Positions 8,429 to 17,611 of a stretch of 64,000 bases of DNA are shown piece after piece. A program made the position numbers and the translations under genes. The number at the start of each line of letters is the position of its first letter. Position 1 is the first letter of the stretch. Origin of the DNA: Granulosicoccus sp965214025 (GTDB lineage: Bacteria; Pseudomonadota; Gammaproteobacteria; Granulosicoccales; Granulosicoccaceae). The DNA is taken from the NCBI GenBank assembly GCA_965214025.1, contig CBDCAW010000094.1, forward strand, positions 119,628-183,627, given 5' to 3'. The notes under the pieces were generated by a model. That model saw nothing but the letters and a program-made list of their open reading frames with translations. It was not told the origin of the DNA and made no database searches.

Positions 8429-9619
8429 ATGCGCAGTGGAATCGCGGCGGTGCTTGTCGGCACGCTGGTGCTGATGTCTGGATGTTCGAGCTGGTCGACG
8501 AAAGCAGCGGGCGACGAGCCAGGTACGTCAGGGGTTTTGCCGGATGAGCTGATCGCCCGAGACTTCGCCCGCGCCATCGTCCAGATACCCGTGTTGGCGC
8601 CCGCGACGACCACCGTACGTTTCGACCCACAGGCCGGCATGGACAATCGCTTTCTCCATGCCTTGCAGGATTCCCTCCGTCAGGCAGGCTTCGCCATCCG
8701 AATCTCCGGCGATCCCGGTCTGGCCAATCGGGTCAGTCACACCGAGAATCGCGAGGTCGAGCCCGGCAACTCCACGTTCAGCACGCATGAGGTAGCTGTA
8801 GGCACCGTGCGTTTCCGACGTCAGTACCGCATCGATGACGCTGCGCGGGTGTCGCCTGCCAGTGCGCTGTTCGTCAAAGGTGCCGATGCGTCGGCACTGG
8901 TTATGGACGATAGCCTGTTCTATGCGTCGCAAGCCCCCATCGAAGGCTCTATGAGAGACGATGAGCCAGCTTCGCGTAGCGATCGTGGCAGGCGTGACAG
9001 CGGCGCGACAAGGGGCTCACGCAGAGTCGATCCGTCGAGGTCACGGGCTGTCGTCAGCGCCATACCGCCGAAGCAGGCTTTGCCGCGCCTACCGCTGGCG
9101 GCATCCGTGAGTGCGCCGTTGATTTCACAGGCGCAGGCGGGCTCGCGGGCAAACGTCAGCCCCCGTATGGCCAATGGATTTCCTGCCTTGGGGTCGTCCG
9201 GTACAGAGCGTACTGACCGGAGACTCTTGCCCTATACACGTAATGTGTTCGATACCGGTCGATCCAACTTCGGAGATCTTTTGGGCGGCTACCGCAATAT
9301 CGACGAGCGCATTCTCGTCTTTGGTAACGATTCGATGCGGTTGGGCAATGAGAACAAGGTGATCATCGAGTCGATGATGAAAGAATTCGATGCGCGCACC
9401 GATGTGATGTCCCTGGTGGGCTGCTCACTGGGGCCGACCAAGATAAGGAATGGCAACCAGACGCTGGCTCTCGGCCGCGCGAATCGCGTGAAGGAGACAC
9501 TGGTGCTGGCAGGCGTCCCGCAGGACCGCATTCTTGACGAAGGGTGCTGGGCGGGTGAGTCCGATCGCAAGATGCCCAGCCGCGGCGTTGTGATCACACA
9601 TCGCCGCGAGCGGGGTTGA
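8429..9619 (+). CDS. T3SS-linked lipoprotein with C-terminal OmpA-like domain
   Basis: This 396-residue protein starts with a lipoprotein signal (MSGC lipobox, Cys19) after a strong AAGGGGGA ribosome site. Residues about 30-165 form a conserved block that includes DFARAIVQIPVLAP and RQYRIDDAARVSPASA. A disordered linker follows. The C-terminal domain (about 280-396) is OmpA-like, with SLVGCSLGPTKIRNGNQTLA, then GRANRVKETLVLAGV and the terminal strand GVVITHRR. OmpA domains bind peptidoglycan, so the protein could anchor the secretion machine to the wall or act in its outer-membrane assembly. It is co-directional with sctT. A homologue without the OmpA domain lies at 41320-42261. Confidence 0.8.
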   Translation: MRSGIAAVLVGTLVLMSGCSSWSTKAAGDEPGTSGVLPDELIARDFARAIVQIPVLAPATTTVRFDPQAGMDNRFLHALQDSLRQAGFAIRISGDPGLANRVSHTENREVEPGNSTFSTHEVAVGTVRFRRQYRIDDAARVSPASALFVKGADASALVMDDSLFYASQAPIEGSMRDDEPASRSDRGRRDSGATRGSRRVDPSRSRAVVSAIPPKQALPRLPLAASVSAPLISQAQAGSRANVSPRMANGFPALGSSGTERTDRRLLPYTRNVFDTGRSNFGDLLGGYRNIDERILVFGNDSMRLGNENKVIIESMMKEFDARTDVMSLVGCSLGPTKIRNGNQTLALGRANRVKETLVLAGVPQDRILDEGCWAGESDRKMPSRGVVITHRRERG

Positions 9620-9646
9620 AGGTTCTGTCGGTGAACGCAGAGGTAC

Positions 9647-10672
9647 CTACTGTTCGGCGTTGGCGGCACCATCGGCAAGCGCTGCCAATGCCGTGCTCAC
9701 CTGATCCAGCACCTCATCCTGCCCGGTAAAGCCATGGCGCGCTGCCAGATAGACGGGGTCGTTGTAGGCGATCGTCACCTCGCCAGCTGCGTTCTCGAAC
9801 ACCAGCATCTTCTGCGGCAGGTCGATTGCCAGGGTCTGACTGGCCTGCATGAGCGGTGTACCGAGCACGGGATTGCCGAAGATCACAAGCCGGGTAGGCA
9901 GCAGGGCTGGAGTCAGACCGGCCTCTTCCGCGTTGGCGGAATGGTCCACCTGAGCGACCAGCATGAGTGGTTCCGCGTTTTCTATGGAGCTGACCAGGCT
10001 GGTGTAGGTGGTATCCATGTCCTGGGTACTGTTCACGGTGATGATGCCTTCGCCTTCCTTCACGCCGCTGTCGGCTGAGCTGTCGACGTCGGAACCCGCG
10101 CCTGTGGAGGTGGCGCCTGCAGCATTGCCGGCAAGCATGGCCAGGGCATTGTCGATACCGGTGAGCGCTTCGTCGGCGCCGACGATCGCGTGACGATCGC
10201 GCAGGTAGCTGGCCGAGTTGTAACCGATACGCACGGTTTGGTTCTCATTTTCCCAAGCCAGGATCTTCTGTGGCAGGTCGAGCCCGGCGAGCTGGTTCAC
10301 CTGCATGAGCGGGGTGCCGAGTTCCGGATTGCCGAAAAGCTTCACGGTGGTCGGGCGCAGCGTTTCGCCGATAGCATCGGCGTTGGCCTGATGATCGATG
10401 GCGGGGAGTTGCTTGATGGCGGTGTTGCCATCGAGCGAGATTTCCAGCTCGCCGATGGCTTCGGGTACGCTGCGTACGCTGTCGACGGTAGTCAGGCCAA
10501 GGGTAAATTCGCCCGAGGTTGCCGGATCCGTCTCTCCGTCCGCGTTGGACGCTTCATCCGTGGTCGTCGTGAACAGCGGGTTCGCGTCATCATCGTCACT
10601 GCTGCAACCTGCGAGGATGCCCGCGCTTAAGGCCGAGGCGATGAGTACACTCTTGAGCAAGGTATTGTCCAT
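9647..10672 (-). CDS. Lipoprotein with two DUF302 domains
   Basis: This 341-residue protein has a lipobox (ILAGC, Cys23) followed by an acidic linker. Two DUF302 domains then follow, at about residues 65-165 and 215-330. Each has the family pattern: FGNPELGTPLMQVNQLAGLD with LPQKILAWE and IGYNSASYLRDRH in the first copy, and FGNPVLGTPLMQASQTLAID with LPQKMLVFE and AYNDPVYLAARHG in the second. DUF302 proteins are periplasmic or membrane-attached and of uncertain function. The gene converges on the secretion lipoprotein gene with only 27 bases between them and appears monocistronic. Confidence 0.9.
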   Translation of the reverse strand: MDNTLLKSVLIASALSAGILAGCSSDDDDANPLFTTTTDEASNADGETDPATSGEFTLGLTTVDSVRSVPEAIGELEISLDGNTAIKQLPAIDHQANADAIGETLRPTTVKLFGNPELGTPLMQVNQLAGLDLPQKILAWENENQTVRIGYNSASYLRDRHAIVGADEALTGIDNALAMLAGNAAGATSTGAGSDVDSSADSGVKEGEGIITVNSTQDMDTTYTSLVSSIENAEPLMLVAQVDHSANAEEAGLTPALLPTRLVIFGNPVLGTPLMQASQTLAIDLPQKMLVFENAAGEVTIAYNDPVYLAARHGFTGQDEVLDQVSTALAALADGAANAEQ

Positions 10673-10907
10673 GTAAAGGGGGTTCCTGATGATGAGGGAC
10701 CGTCGCGGCGATCGATGATGCGCCGTTGACCGGTCGATGACTGTCGAGCCCGTAGGGTGCGTGGCTGACGAGCGTCGGGTTGGTCACCGCAAAAGTATAG
10801 CGTATAGCGCGTCTTACGGTATCGCTCACGGTTTCCGACCGAGACCTCCGCAGCTCCAATGTGACAACTTCCGAAAGTCCCCTGGTCGCCCCTGCGCGGC
10901 TCCTTCG
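10673..10907 (-). promoter_or_regulatory. Intergenic region upstream of the DUF302 lipoprotein gene
   Basis: The 235 bases separate xylB from the DUF302 gene, both leftward. They should hold the DUF302 promoter and the end of the xylB transcript. I see no strong hairpin with a T-run and no clear promoter motif. Confidence 0.3.
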
Positions 10908-12362
10908 CTAACCCTCGATGACTTTCTGCACCGCACCGTAGGCTGCGCGGTAACGCGCGTGCTCGACGTCGAAGGCTTCGCGCAGATCAACCTTCGGCTC
11001 CACCACGGATGCCACCGCCGGTGGATCGCATACCTCATCGGCTGCTGCGCCGCTACAGGCCATCATGGCCAGGCGGGCCGCTCCGAGGCCGGCACCGAAG
11101 TCGCCGTCTACACCCAGCTTCAATGGCATGTCGAGGATGCTGGCCAGCAGCTGCACCCAATACGCGGAGCGTGAGCCGCCGCCGACCACATAGGCGTCCT
11201 GTACGGTGGTGCCGGCCCTGGCCAGGGCGTGCTGATTGTCGCGAAATGCAAAGCTGACGCCCTGTAGAACTGCCCGAGTCATCCTGCGGATATCCGTGGA
11301 ATGGCCCAGGTTCAGGAACGCACCGCGCGCATCGGCGTTGTTGTGCGGGGTTCGTTCGCCGCCCAGGTAGGGCAGGAAGATCACATCCACCGGTTCTGCA
11401 TCCGCCGGGTCCAGGTCCTGCACCAGATCTGAAGGCTTGCAATTGACGATATCGCCGAGCCAGTTGAGTGCATCGGTGGCCGCGAGGATCACGCCCATCT
11501 GGTGCCAGGTATCCGGAATGGCATGGCAGAAGGTGTGCACGGCACTCTCCGCATGGGGCTTGTAGCCCTCGTTGGCGGCGAACAGCACTCCCGAGGTGCC
11601 CAGCGAAACGAACGCCGAGCCAGGCGCCACGATACCCATGCCACAGGCCGAGGCCGCGTTGTCGCCCGCGCCCCCTGCCACCACCACCGACGCCGAGAAC
11701 CCGAAACGCTCGGCCAGGTCGGTGCGCAGCTGGCCTGCCGCTGCAGACCCTTCCACCAGGCGTGGCATGTGTGCAAGCGTCAACCCCGACAACCCGAGCA
11801 ATTCGTCGGACCAGTCACGCTCCTTCACATTCAGCCATCCGGTGCCGGACGCGTCAGACATCTCTGCCACGTGCTCGCCGGTGAGCCAGAAATTGACGTA
11901 GTCTTTCGGCAGCAGCACCTTGGCGATGCGCGAGAAATTATCCGGTTCCTCCTCGGCCACCCAGCGGATCTTCGGTGACGTGAAACCTGGGAACACGATG
12001 TTGCCGTACAGCTCTCGGCTACGGTCGGTATCGAGTTCCGCCGCCTGCCGCCATGCGCGCGTATCGTTCCACAGAATGCAGGGGCGGATCACCTCGTCGC
12101 GCTCATCCAGCAACACCGCGCCATGCTGCTGGCCCGACAGCCCGATACCCTTGACCGCGGCGAACTGTTTGCCGAAGCGCTCGCGCAGGTCGGCGAACGT
12201 CTTCTCGACACCCTCTATCCAGCCGGCCGGGTCCTGTTCCGACCACCGTTCGTACGGACGGCTGACCGTCTGTTCGCAGCTGCTGCTGCCGATGACGTTC
12301 TGGTCTTCGTCGAGCAGCACGCTCTTGACGCTGGAGGTGCCGAGGTCTATGCCGAGGTACAT
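10908..12362 (-). CDS. xylB: Xylulokinase XylB
   Basis: This 484-residue FGGY-family kinase phosphorylates D-xylulose to xylulose 5-phosphate, feeding the pentose phosphate pathway. The N-terminal phosphate-binding motif is MYLGIDLGTSSVKSVLLDED, followed by GIGLSGQQHGAVLLD and ILWNDTRAW, which are typical of XylB. The second domain has FLPYLGGERTPHNNADARGA and VGGGSRSAYWVQLLASILD. Length is as in the family. It is the last gene of a leftward set after the VCBS gene (35 bases apart) and is close to the xylFHG genes, which supports xylose as the substrate. No xylose isomerase gene is present in the window. Confidence 0.95.
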   Translation of the reverse strand: MYLGIDLGTSSVKSVLLDEDQNVIGSSSCEQTVSRPYERWSEQDPAGWIEGVEKTFADLRERFGKQFAAVKGIGLSGQQHGAVLLDERDEVIRPCILWNDTRAWRQAAELDTDRSRELYGNIVFPGFTSPKIRWVAEEEPDNFSRIAKVLLPKDYVNFWLTGEHVAEMSDASGTGWLNVKERDWSDELLGLSGLTLAHMPRLVEGSAAAGQLRTDLAERFGFSASVVVAGGAGDNAASACGMGIVAPGSAFVSLGTSGVLFAANEGYKPHAESAVHTFCHAIPDTWHQMGVILAATDALNWLGDIVNCKPSDLVQDLDPADAEPVDVIFLPYLGGERTPHNNADARGAFLNLGHSTDIRRMTRAVLQGVSFAFRDNQHALARAGTTVQDAYVVGGGSRSAYWVQLLASILDMPLKLGVDGDFGAGLGAARLAMMACSGAAADEVCDPPAVASVVEPKVDLREAFDVEHARYRAAYGAVQKVIEG

Positions 12363-12397
12363 GTACGGGTATCCAATTTACCAGGAGCGGGTAACCG

Positions 12398-14320
12398 CTA
12401 ATGAGGATACCAGTAGCGAACGTGGTCCTCGCCGCGGGTCAGTATGGCAAAGTTGTCGGCGAATAGTCGATACGGCGCGCTCCATTCGCCATCGGGCCAT
12501 TGCACCCGCACAGTGGCCCGTTCGGCGACCCCCAGGCCGATGTGGGTGAAGCCGTTGTCGCCGGACGCATGCCCGCCACCGGATTGCAGGCGGCGCGTCT
12601 GGGTCTTGTCGCCGGTGAGGATGGAAAGCCTGGCGCCTATCGCATCACGGTTCGCGCCGAGTTGCTGCAGCTCTATCTGCAGCCAGTTGCCGCCCGGCGC
12701 GCTGGTTGGCCGATCGGGTGGATCGGCTTCTGCAGCTTGCTTGGCGCGCCCGGCCTTCGCCGCCTGCCCGGCGTGCACAGCCTTCGTCGCCTGACCCGCT
12801 TGCCCGGAAGGGCCATGATTGCGGAAAAGGCTCACCGGCTCGGCGCGATTGACGACGACGAGATCCAGCAGCCCGTCGGCATTGAGGTCGGTGACGGCCG
12901 CGCCGCGGCCACGCCTGGGCAATGCCAGCCCGGCCCTCGCCCCCTGCTCGCTGAAGGTTCCATCCTCGCGACGTAGCAGCAAGTTGTCCGGATCGTAGGC
13001 GGCGAAGTCGGACATGTTCTCCACGTTGCCCTTGCTGATGTACAGATCCAGTCGGCTGTCGTTGTTGAAATCGGCGAAGCCTGCATGCCAGCCGGTGGAC
13101 GGCTTGAGGTCATCGCCGGTATAAGGACGGTGGGCGGTGACGCCAAGGCTCCAGGCGATGTCTTCGTAAGCAGGACGACCTTCCTCCATCGCCTGAACGA
13201 TGTCGAGGCTCTGCAGGCGCGTGTCGCCCATCGAGGTCAGTGCGTATTCGGGAAAGCCGTCGGCGTCGAGGTCGCCCTCGGCGATACCCATGCCCCAGAT
13301 GACCACCGAAGCCCAACCATCACTGCGGCTGAACAGCCGTGGGTAGCGACCGTTGTCGAGCTGCCACATCTGTTCTTCACCGCCGCGGTGATACTGACGA
13401 TCGTTGGTGATACGCAACGCATCGCTACCGCTGCGGTTCCAGTCAGTGAACAGCATCGATAACGCGCAATGACCCGGCATGAGCGGCAACGCGTCGTCGT
13501 ACTGCGGTGTCTTGTCAGTGTTCGTATCGGTATTCGAAGGCTTCGACAGGCTCGAAGGCTCACCACGCTGGCGTGGTTGCCGGTCGTCGGCGGCACGATG
13601 AAGGACGTTGTCATGACATGTGCCCCAGGGGGAGCCGGGTGCGGTTCGATCGACATAGTTGCCGAAGGCCAGCGTGGGCCAACGGGCACCGGATTCGAAA
13701 GTTGCCGAGAATGCCGTGGTCCAGGCGCTGCCGCCATCGAATTCGAAGCGTGCGTTCGCCGCGGAGAATGCGCAATCGGGGCCGCCCTTGAGTAACCGAT
13801 TCTCGCCCACCCGCAACACCACCAGATCGCGATGGCCATCGTTGTCGATATCCAGCGGATAGGCACCGGTGACAGCGTCGAGATCGGCATCCGCCACCGG
13901 CTGTCGACGAAACTGCAGCTTGCCGCCCGGGACGCTCTCGTTGACGTAGAGGGCGGCCGGACGCTTGCCACCGGCCAGGTACAGGTCCGGCAGGCGATCG
14001 CCGTTGCAGTCGAAGCTCGCCACCCCTCCACCGACGAAGTGCTCCCAAGGCCCGTCGTACACATGATCGATGCCGGCGGAGGTCGCTTGTTCACTGAAAC
14101 GCGGAACGTCGGCAGTGTAGGGCGCGGCACCGCTTTCGTCGTTCGCCTCATCGCTGTTGTCAGGACCTGTCGTCCAGGCCTCGCCACTGCGCTGCTGTGG
14201 TATCTCGGCACCGATGGCATCGTCGGTCTGCGCCATCGGCTCGCCGCCTGTGCAGACGCAGATGACGACGACAACAGCTGCGAAGACCCGGTGCGACCGG
14301 TGAGTCGTTCGAACAGTCAT
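12398..14320 (-). CDS. Secreted VCBS/FG-GAP repeat protein with ASPIC/UnbV domain
   Basis: The 640 residues start with a signal peptide (VFAAVVVVICVCTGG). Several FG-GAP/VCBS-type blades follow, with calcium-binding signatures such as FDCNGDRLPDLYLAGGK, DIDNDGHRDLVVLRVGENRL, DLDADGFPEYALTSMGD, DFNNDSRLDLYISKGN and DLNADGLLDLVVVNRAEP. This is consistent with a seven-bladed propeller like CRTAC1. The C-terminal ASPIC/UnbV domain (about 560-635) contains LQSGGGHASGDNGFTHIGLG and VRVQWPDGEW. Such proteins are exported or surface proteins of unclear role. The gene lies between the diheme oxidoreductase and xylB with gaps of about 40 bases, so it is probably co-transcribed with xylose genes. Confidence 0.88.
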   Translation of the reverse strand: MTVRTTHRSHRVFAAVVVVICVCTGGEPMAQTDDAIGAEIPQQRSGEAWTTGPDNSDEANDESGAAPYTADVPRFSEQATSAGIDHVYDGPWEHFVGGGVASFDCNGDRLPDLYLAGGKRPAALYVNESVPGGKLQFRRQPVADADLDAVTGAYPLDIDNDGHRDLVVLRVGENRLLKGGPDCAFSAANARFEFDGGSAWTTAFSATFESGARWPTLAFGNYVDRTAPGSPWGTCHDNVLHRAADDRQPRQRGEPSSLSKPSNTDTNTDKTPQYDDALPLMPGHCALSMLFTDWNRSGSDALRITNDRQYHRGGEEQMWQLDNGRYPRLFSRSDGWASVVIWGMGIAEGDLDADGFPEYALTSMGDTRLQSLDIVQAMEEGRPAYEDIAWSLGVTAHRPYTGDDLKPSTGWHAGFADFNNDSRLDLYISKGNVENMSDFAAYDPDNLLLRREDGTFSEQGARAGLALPRRGRGAAVTDLNADGLLDLVVVNRAEPVSLFRNHGPSGQAGQATKAVHAGQAAKAGRAKQAAEADPPDRPTSAPGGNWLQIELQQLGANRDAIGARLSILTGDKTQTRRLQSGGGHASGDNGFTHIGLGVAERATVRVQWPDGEWSAPYRLFADNFAILTRGEDHVRYWYPH

Positions 14321-14363
14321 GTTTACAGGGCAACCGGTTGGTTATGACGCGATCAACGCGAGT

Positions 14364-15827
14364 TCACGGCGCGATCACGAGCGTCTTTAGGAACGCCTCG
14401 ACGTCGCTGCGTGCCTGCGGGTCGAGGGCCATCCAGTCGTCGCGTGATTGGCGCGCTTCACCGCCGTGCGCGCTGATCACCTCGGCCAGTGTGCCCAGAT
14501 CGCCGCGATGGCCGTAGGGCCCGGTCGAGGCCACGCCCCAGAGTTCGCTCGTCATGAACACATTACGTTCGACGAATCGCTGCGACAGCAGCTCGTTACC
14601 CAGGGTAGCCACCCGGTTGTCCGCGATCACGTGGCGCTTCAGGTCACCGAACAGCGGTACCAGTATCCGCTCGGCATCGTCCCTCGGCAAGGTATCGGCC
14701 CAGGCCAGCAGTGCCAGGTCGTAAGTAAGGTCTCCGGTACCGCCGTGCTCCCCGCGGCGCAGTGTTCCGGCGGCATCCACCGGCCCCGGATCATCGAACT
14801 TCAGTGTATCCAGCGGCAATGCCCGTCGGTGACATTCATTGCATTCGATCGCATCGAACAGGGCGCTGCCACGCCGCGCGGCAGCCTGCCATCGTGGGGA
14901 CACTTCTGTAGTGGCCAGCGGTGGGGCCAGGCTGGCCTGCCAGGCCACCAGTGCCGAGATGTCACCTCCGGTGATCTCGTCGGCCATGCCATCGGCATCG
15001 TGATCGGCCGTGTCGGTCCAACGCGCACCGAATCGCTCAGGGGCCTGGATACCGTGGTGATGGTTCAGTGCGTTCACGGTGAACTGGCGCAGAGAGGTCA
15101 TGACCCCCTTGTGGCTGAACGGCCTGACCACCAGGTCAGCATCGACGCCTTCGATATCCCGCGTATCGACGATTCCGTCGGGTGTGGCGTGAATCTGCCC
15201 GAAGCTTACGCCCTTGGTGCTCAGGGCACGCGTCGCGTTCTTGCCGGTCTGCCTGGCACGAGCCATCGCGCTACCGCGTATGATCTGCAGCTCCGCCGTC
15301 ATCTCGCGAGCCAGTAATTCCACAAGGCCGGCACCGAACAGATGGTTTGTATTGCGCTCGTTGGAGAATTGCGGGTCGGTGGTATCGAACTCCGTATGCT
15401 GAAACCCTTCCGAAACGAAAACGTTTGCCGAAAAGTCACCGGCACCGCCGATGATGGGCACATGATGGCAACTGCTGCAGGCGTTGGCGTCGAGCCCGGC
15501 GGTGCGGGAGAATTCGTTGCGCGGTTCGCGCTTGCGCAGTGTCGGAATGATGGCCTGTGTCGCCATTGGCCGCCCGGCGCCGTCGAGCCGGGTGAAGCGA
15601 GCGGTGAAGAGCTCCTCACCTTGACGCTTCAGTGCATCGAGCTGCCGACGATCGAGCACGCCGGTGAACTCGCCATCGGCGATGTGCCGTTTGATCGCAT
15701 GATCGCTCCAGGGCAGGTCGGCGGCTTCCTGTCTGGCAGGCGTTATCGGTTCAGCCGCATCGGCCGGGGCAAGGCCGGGAGCGAGCGTTGTCAGGATCAA
15801 GCCCAGAAGCCGGGTTGCCCTGGTCAT
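14364..15827 (-). CDS. Periplasmic diheme oxidoreductase (DUF1111/DHOR family)
   Basis: From the ATG at 15827 the protein has 487 residues; a GTG at 15905 would add 26 unlikely residues ahead of the signal peptide (TRLLGLILTTLAPGLAPADA). Two heme c motifs are visible: CSSCH (C117-C120-H121) and CNECH at about residue 330. Conserved family features include NEFSRTAGLDANACSSCHH, LVRPFSHKGVMTSLRQF-like sequence around the middle, and TSELWGVASTGPYGHRGD near the end. The last resembles the MauG/cytochrome c peroxidase-type ending. The enzyme should transfer electrons in the periplasm; its substrate is unknown. Its place between the ROK regulator and xylB is unusual. Confidence 0.9.
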   Translation of the reverse strand: MTRATRLLGLILTTLAPGLAPADAAEPITPARQEAADLPWSDHAIKRHIADGEFTGVLDRRQLDALKRQGEELFTARFTRLDGAGRPMATQAIIPTLRKREPRNEFSRTAGLDANACSSCHHVPIIGGAGDFSANVFVSEGFQHTEFDTTDPQFSNERNTNHLFGAGLVELLAREMTAELQIIRGSAMARARQTGKNATRALSTKGVSFGQIHATPDGIVDTRDIEGVDADLVVRPFSHKGVMTSLRQFTVNALNHHHGIQAPERFGARWTDTADHDADGMADEITGGDISALVAWQASLAPPLATTEVSPRWQAAARRGSALFDAIECNECHRRALPLDTLKFDDPGPVDAAGTLRRGEHGGTGDLTYDLALLAWADTLPRDDAERILVPLFGDLKRHVIADNRVATLGNELLSQRFVERNVFMTSELWGVASTGPYGHRGDLGTLAEVISAHGGEARQSRDDWMALDPQARSDVEAFLKTLVIAP

Positions 15828-16020
15828 GGCCGACCGGTGCGAAGTCCGATTGGCAGCTGGAGGCCGGTCGGCGTTGGTAGGGAGCCGTGAGGCAGGCACG
15901 TTCACGAGAGAGTATTCATGAGAACAAGTTCATAACAGTGGATCGCGGAAACAATACTGCAGTAAGACAAGTGGGTGTACGAACAGCGAACAGGGCTGGG
16001 TTGCACAGGCTAACGCCAAC

Positions 16021-17235
16021 TCATGCAGGAGCCAGGCCTGGGGATAATTCGCTGGTGGCCAGTCTGCGATCGATGCTGCTCAGCGCATCCAGTGCGAGCC
16101 CCGCCTGTAGCAGCTCCTCTTCCTGATCGAAGCGGTGGGCCAGCGCATCAAGGGAGCAACCGTTTTCGAAGTTGGTATCGAGCGAGTGTTGCATGGCTGC
16201 CTGCATCAGATCGAAGCCGGTGGTGACGTGGCCCACCAGTGCCACCGGCATCGGATCGAGCAATCGAAACACCATCGCCAACCCTTGGCCGACCGCGGTT
16301 CCGGCACGTGCGAACGCACCCGCAGCCGGCGCATGTCCCGCCCGGGCATCGTCCGCGAGGGCCTGGAGGCGACCGGGCGGCACTCGCCCTGCCGGCGCGG
16401 ATGACTCATCACGCGCTTCGGCGTGGCGCACGATACCGTAGTCGGCTGCGTAGGCCTCGATGCAGCCACGCTGCCCGCAGCGACACAGGGCACCGCCGCG
16501 TTCATGTTGCAGATGGCCGATTTCCATGGCGGATGAGTAGACGCCTGCAAAAGCCTGATCATCGATGATCAACGCCATCCCGATGCCGTGCGAAAACAGC
16601 AGAGTGACGAAGTTGCTGCCAAGCTCTCTGTAACGCCTCACATGCAAGGCTTGAGAGATCAGCCGGCAATCGTTGTTCACATTCACCGGTACTCCGAAGC
16701 GGCGGCTCAGGGCTTCTCGGATGGGCACGTTGCGTGCGGCCAGGATCGGCGACCACACCAGCATGCCCGATTCGTGTGAGGTGGTGCCCTGGAAGCCGAT
16801 GCTGATCTGGTGCAGCTGTGTTGCCTTTCGCTTCGAGAGCAACGCGTCGATACGCTGTACGAGCAAGCTCACGAGCGCGTCGGCATTGCAGCCATGGGTG
16901 TCGACGCTCGTGTCGGATCGATGCAGCAGTGACCCGTCGTAACGCAAGAGGCGCAGGCTGAGCCTGTCGATGGTCAGCTCGAGGGTGAGAGCCAGGGCCG
17001 CACTCGGCGCCAGTTCGACCACATTCTCCGGCCGACCGCGACGTTGGGCCCTGAGCGGTTGCCGGCGTGTGGATTCGACGATGCCATCGGCTGCCAGCCC
17101 GCTGGTCAGCGTGGAGACGGCCGCGGCGCTCAGCCCTGTGAGGTTGCCCAGGCTCGCTCTCGTACAGGCGCCATGCTGACGCAGACCCGCGATCAGCCGA
17201 AAACGATTCTCCGTTCGCAGGTCGACACTTCGCAT
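16021..17235 (-). CDS. ROK-family transcriptional regulator (XylR/NagC type)
   Basis: This 404-residue protein has an N-terminal winged helix-turn-helix (about 8-65, including TRASLGNLTGLSAAAVSTLT) and a C-terminal ROK sugar-kinase-like domain. The zinc-binding motif is CRCGQRGCIEAYAADYG, and MEIGHLQHE precedes it. I chose the ATG at 17235; the upstream extension is not protein-like. It is transcribed divergently from xylF and shares its leftward direction with the diheme oxidoreductase, VCBS and xylB genes. It is probably a sugar-responsive repressor of both directions, with xylose or a derivative as inducer. That assignment is from context. Confidence 0.92.
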   Translation of the reverse strand: MRSVDLRTENRFRLIAGLRQHGACTRASLGNLTGLSAAAVSTLTSGLAADGIVESTRRQPLRAQRRGRPENVVELAPSAALALTLELTIDRLSLRLLRYDGSLLHRSDTSVDTHGCNADALVSLLVQRIDALLSKRKATQLHQISIGFQGTTSHESGMLVWSPILAARNVPIREALSRRFGVPVNVNNDCRLISQALHVRRYRELGSNFVTLLFSHGIGMALIIDDQAFAGVYSSAMEIGHLQHERGGALCRCGQRGCIEAYAADYGIVRHAEARDESSAPAGRVPPGRLQALADDARAGHAPAAGAFARAGTAVGQGLAMVFRLLDPMPVALVGHVTTGFDLMQAAMQHSLDTNFENGCSLDALAHRFDQEEELLQAGLALDALSSIDRRLATSELSPGLAPA

Positions 17236-17611
17236 CGCCGGCTCGCCCCGGAGTGACTTTTCCGCTGTTCTGGGAGGTCGGTTGGACACCGGGTTCACGG
17301 TTGTTGTGCTAAAAAGGCAAAAACAGATTGACACACTTTACCCATGCCGTCACACTTTTTTCCAGCCGTGAATTAAATCGGGCAACGGGCGTCGTAGAGC
17401 GGCGACACGGTTGTCAGCTCATCGCAGCTCGTCATCGCAGCTCGTGAGTGCGGAAAACAGGTGTGAGGGTCAGCTTCGAGTGAAACAGCTTCGGTTGTCA
17501 TTCGCATCGGCCGTTACCCCGTGTTCGCGGCGCACGCTGGTATGCGAAGGTCGGTGCCGTCAGATGCCCGGTTTGTTCGCGACGAGTATCTTTATCCTTT
17601 AGGGAGTGAAC
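17236..17611. promoter_or_regulatory. Divergent control region between the ROK regulator and xylF
   Basis: This 376-base region must hold the promoters for both directions. Rightward, TTGACA at 17328-17333 is a perfect -35 hexamer, but the matching -10 is weak. The octamer CACACTTT occurs at 17332-17339 and 17351-17358, 19 bases apart, overlapping the candidate promoter; paired sites at about two helical turns would suit a repressor. A 13-base unit, TCATCGCAGCTCG, is tandemly duplicated at 17418-17443. The xylF ribosome site (TTTAGGGAGTG) lies just before 17612. Operator identity is inferred. Confidence 0.5.
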
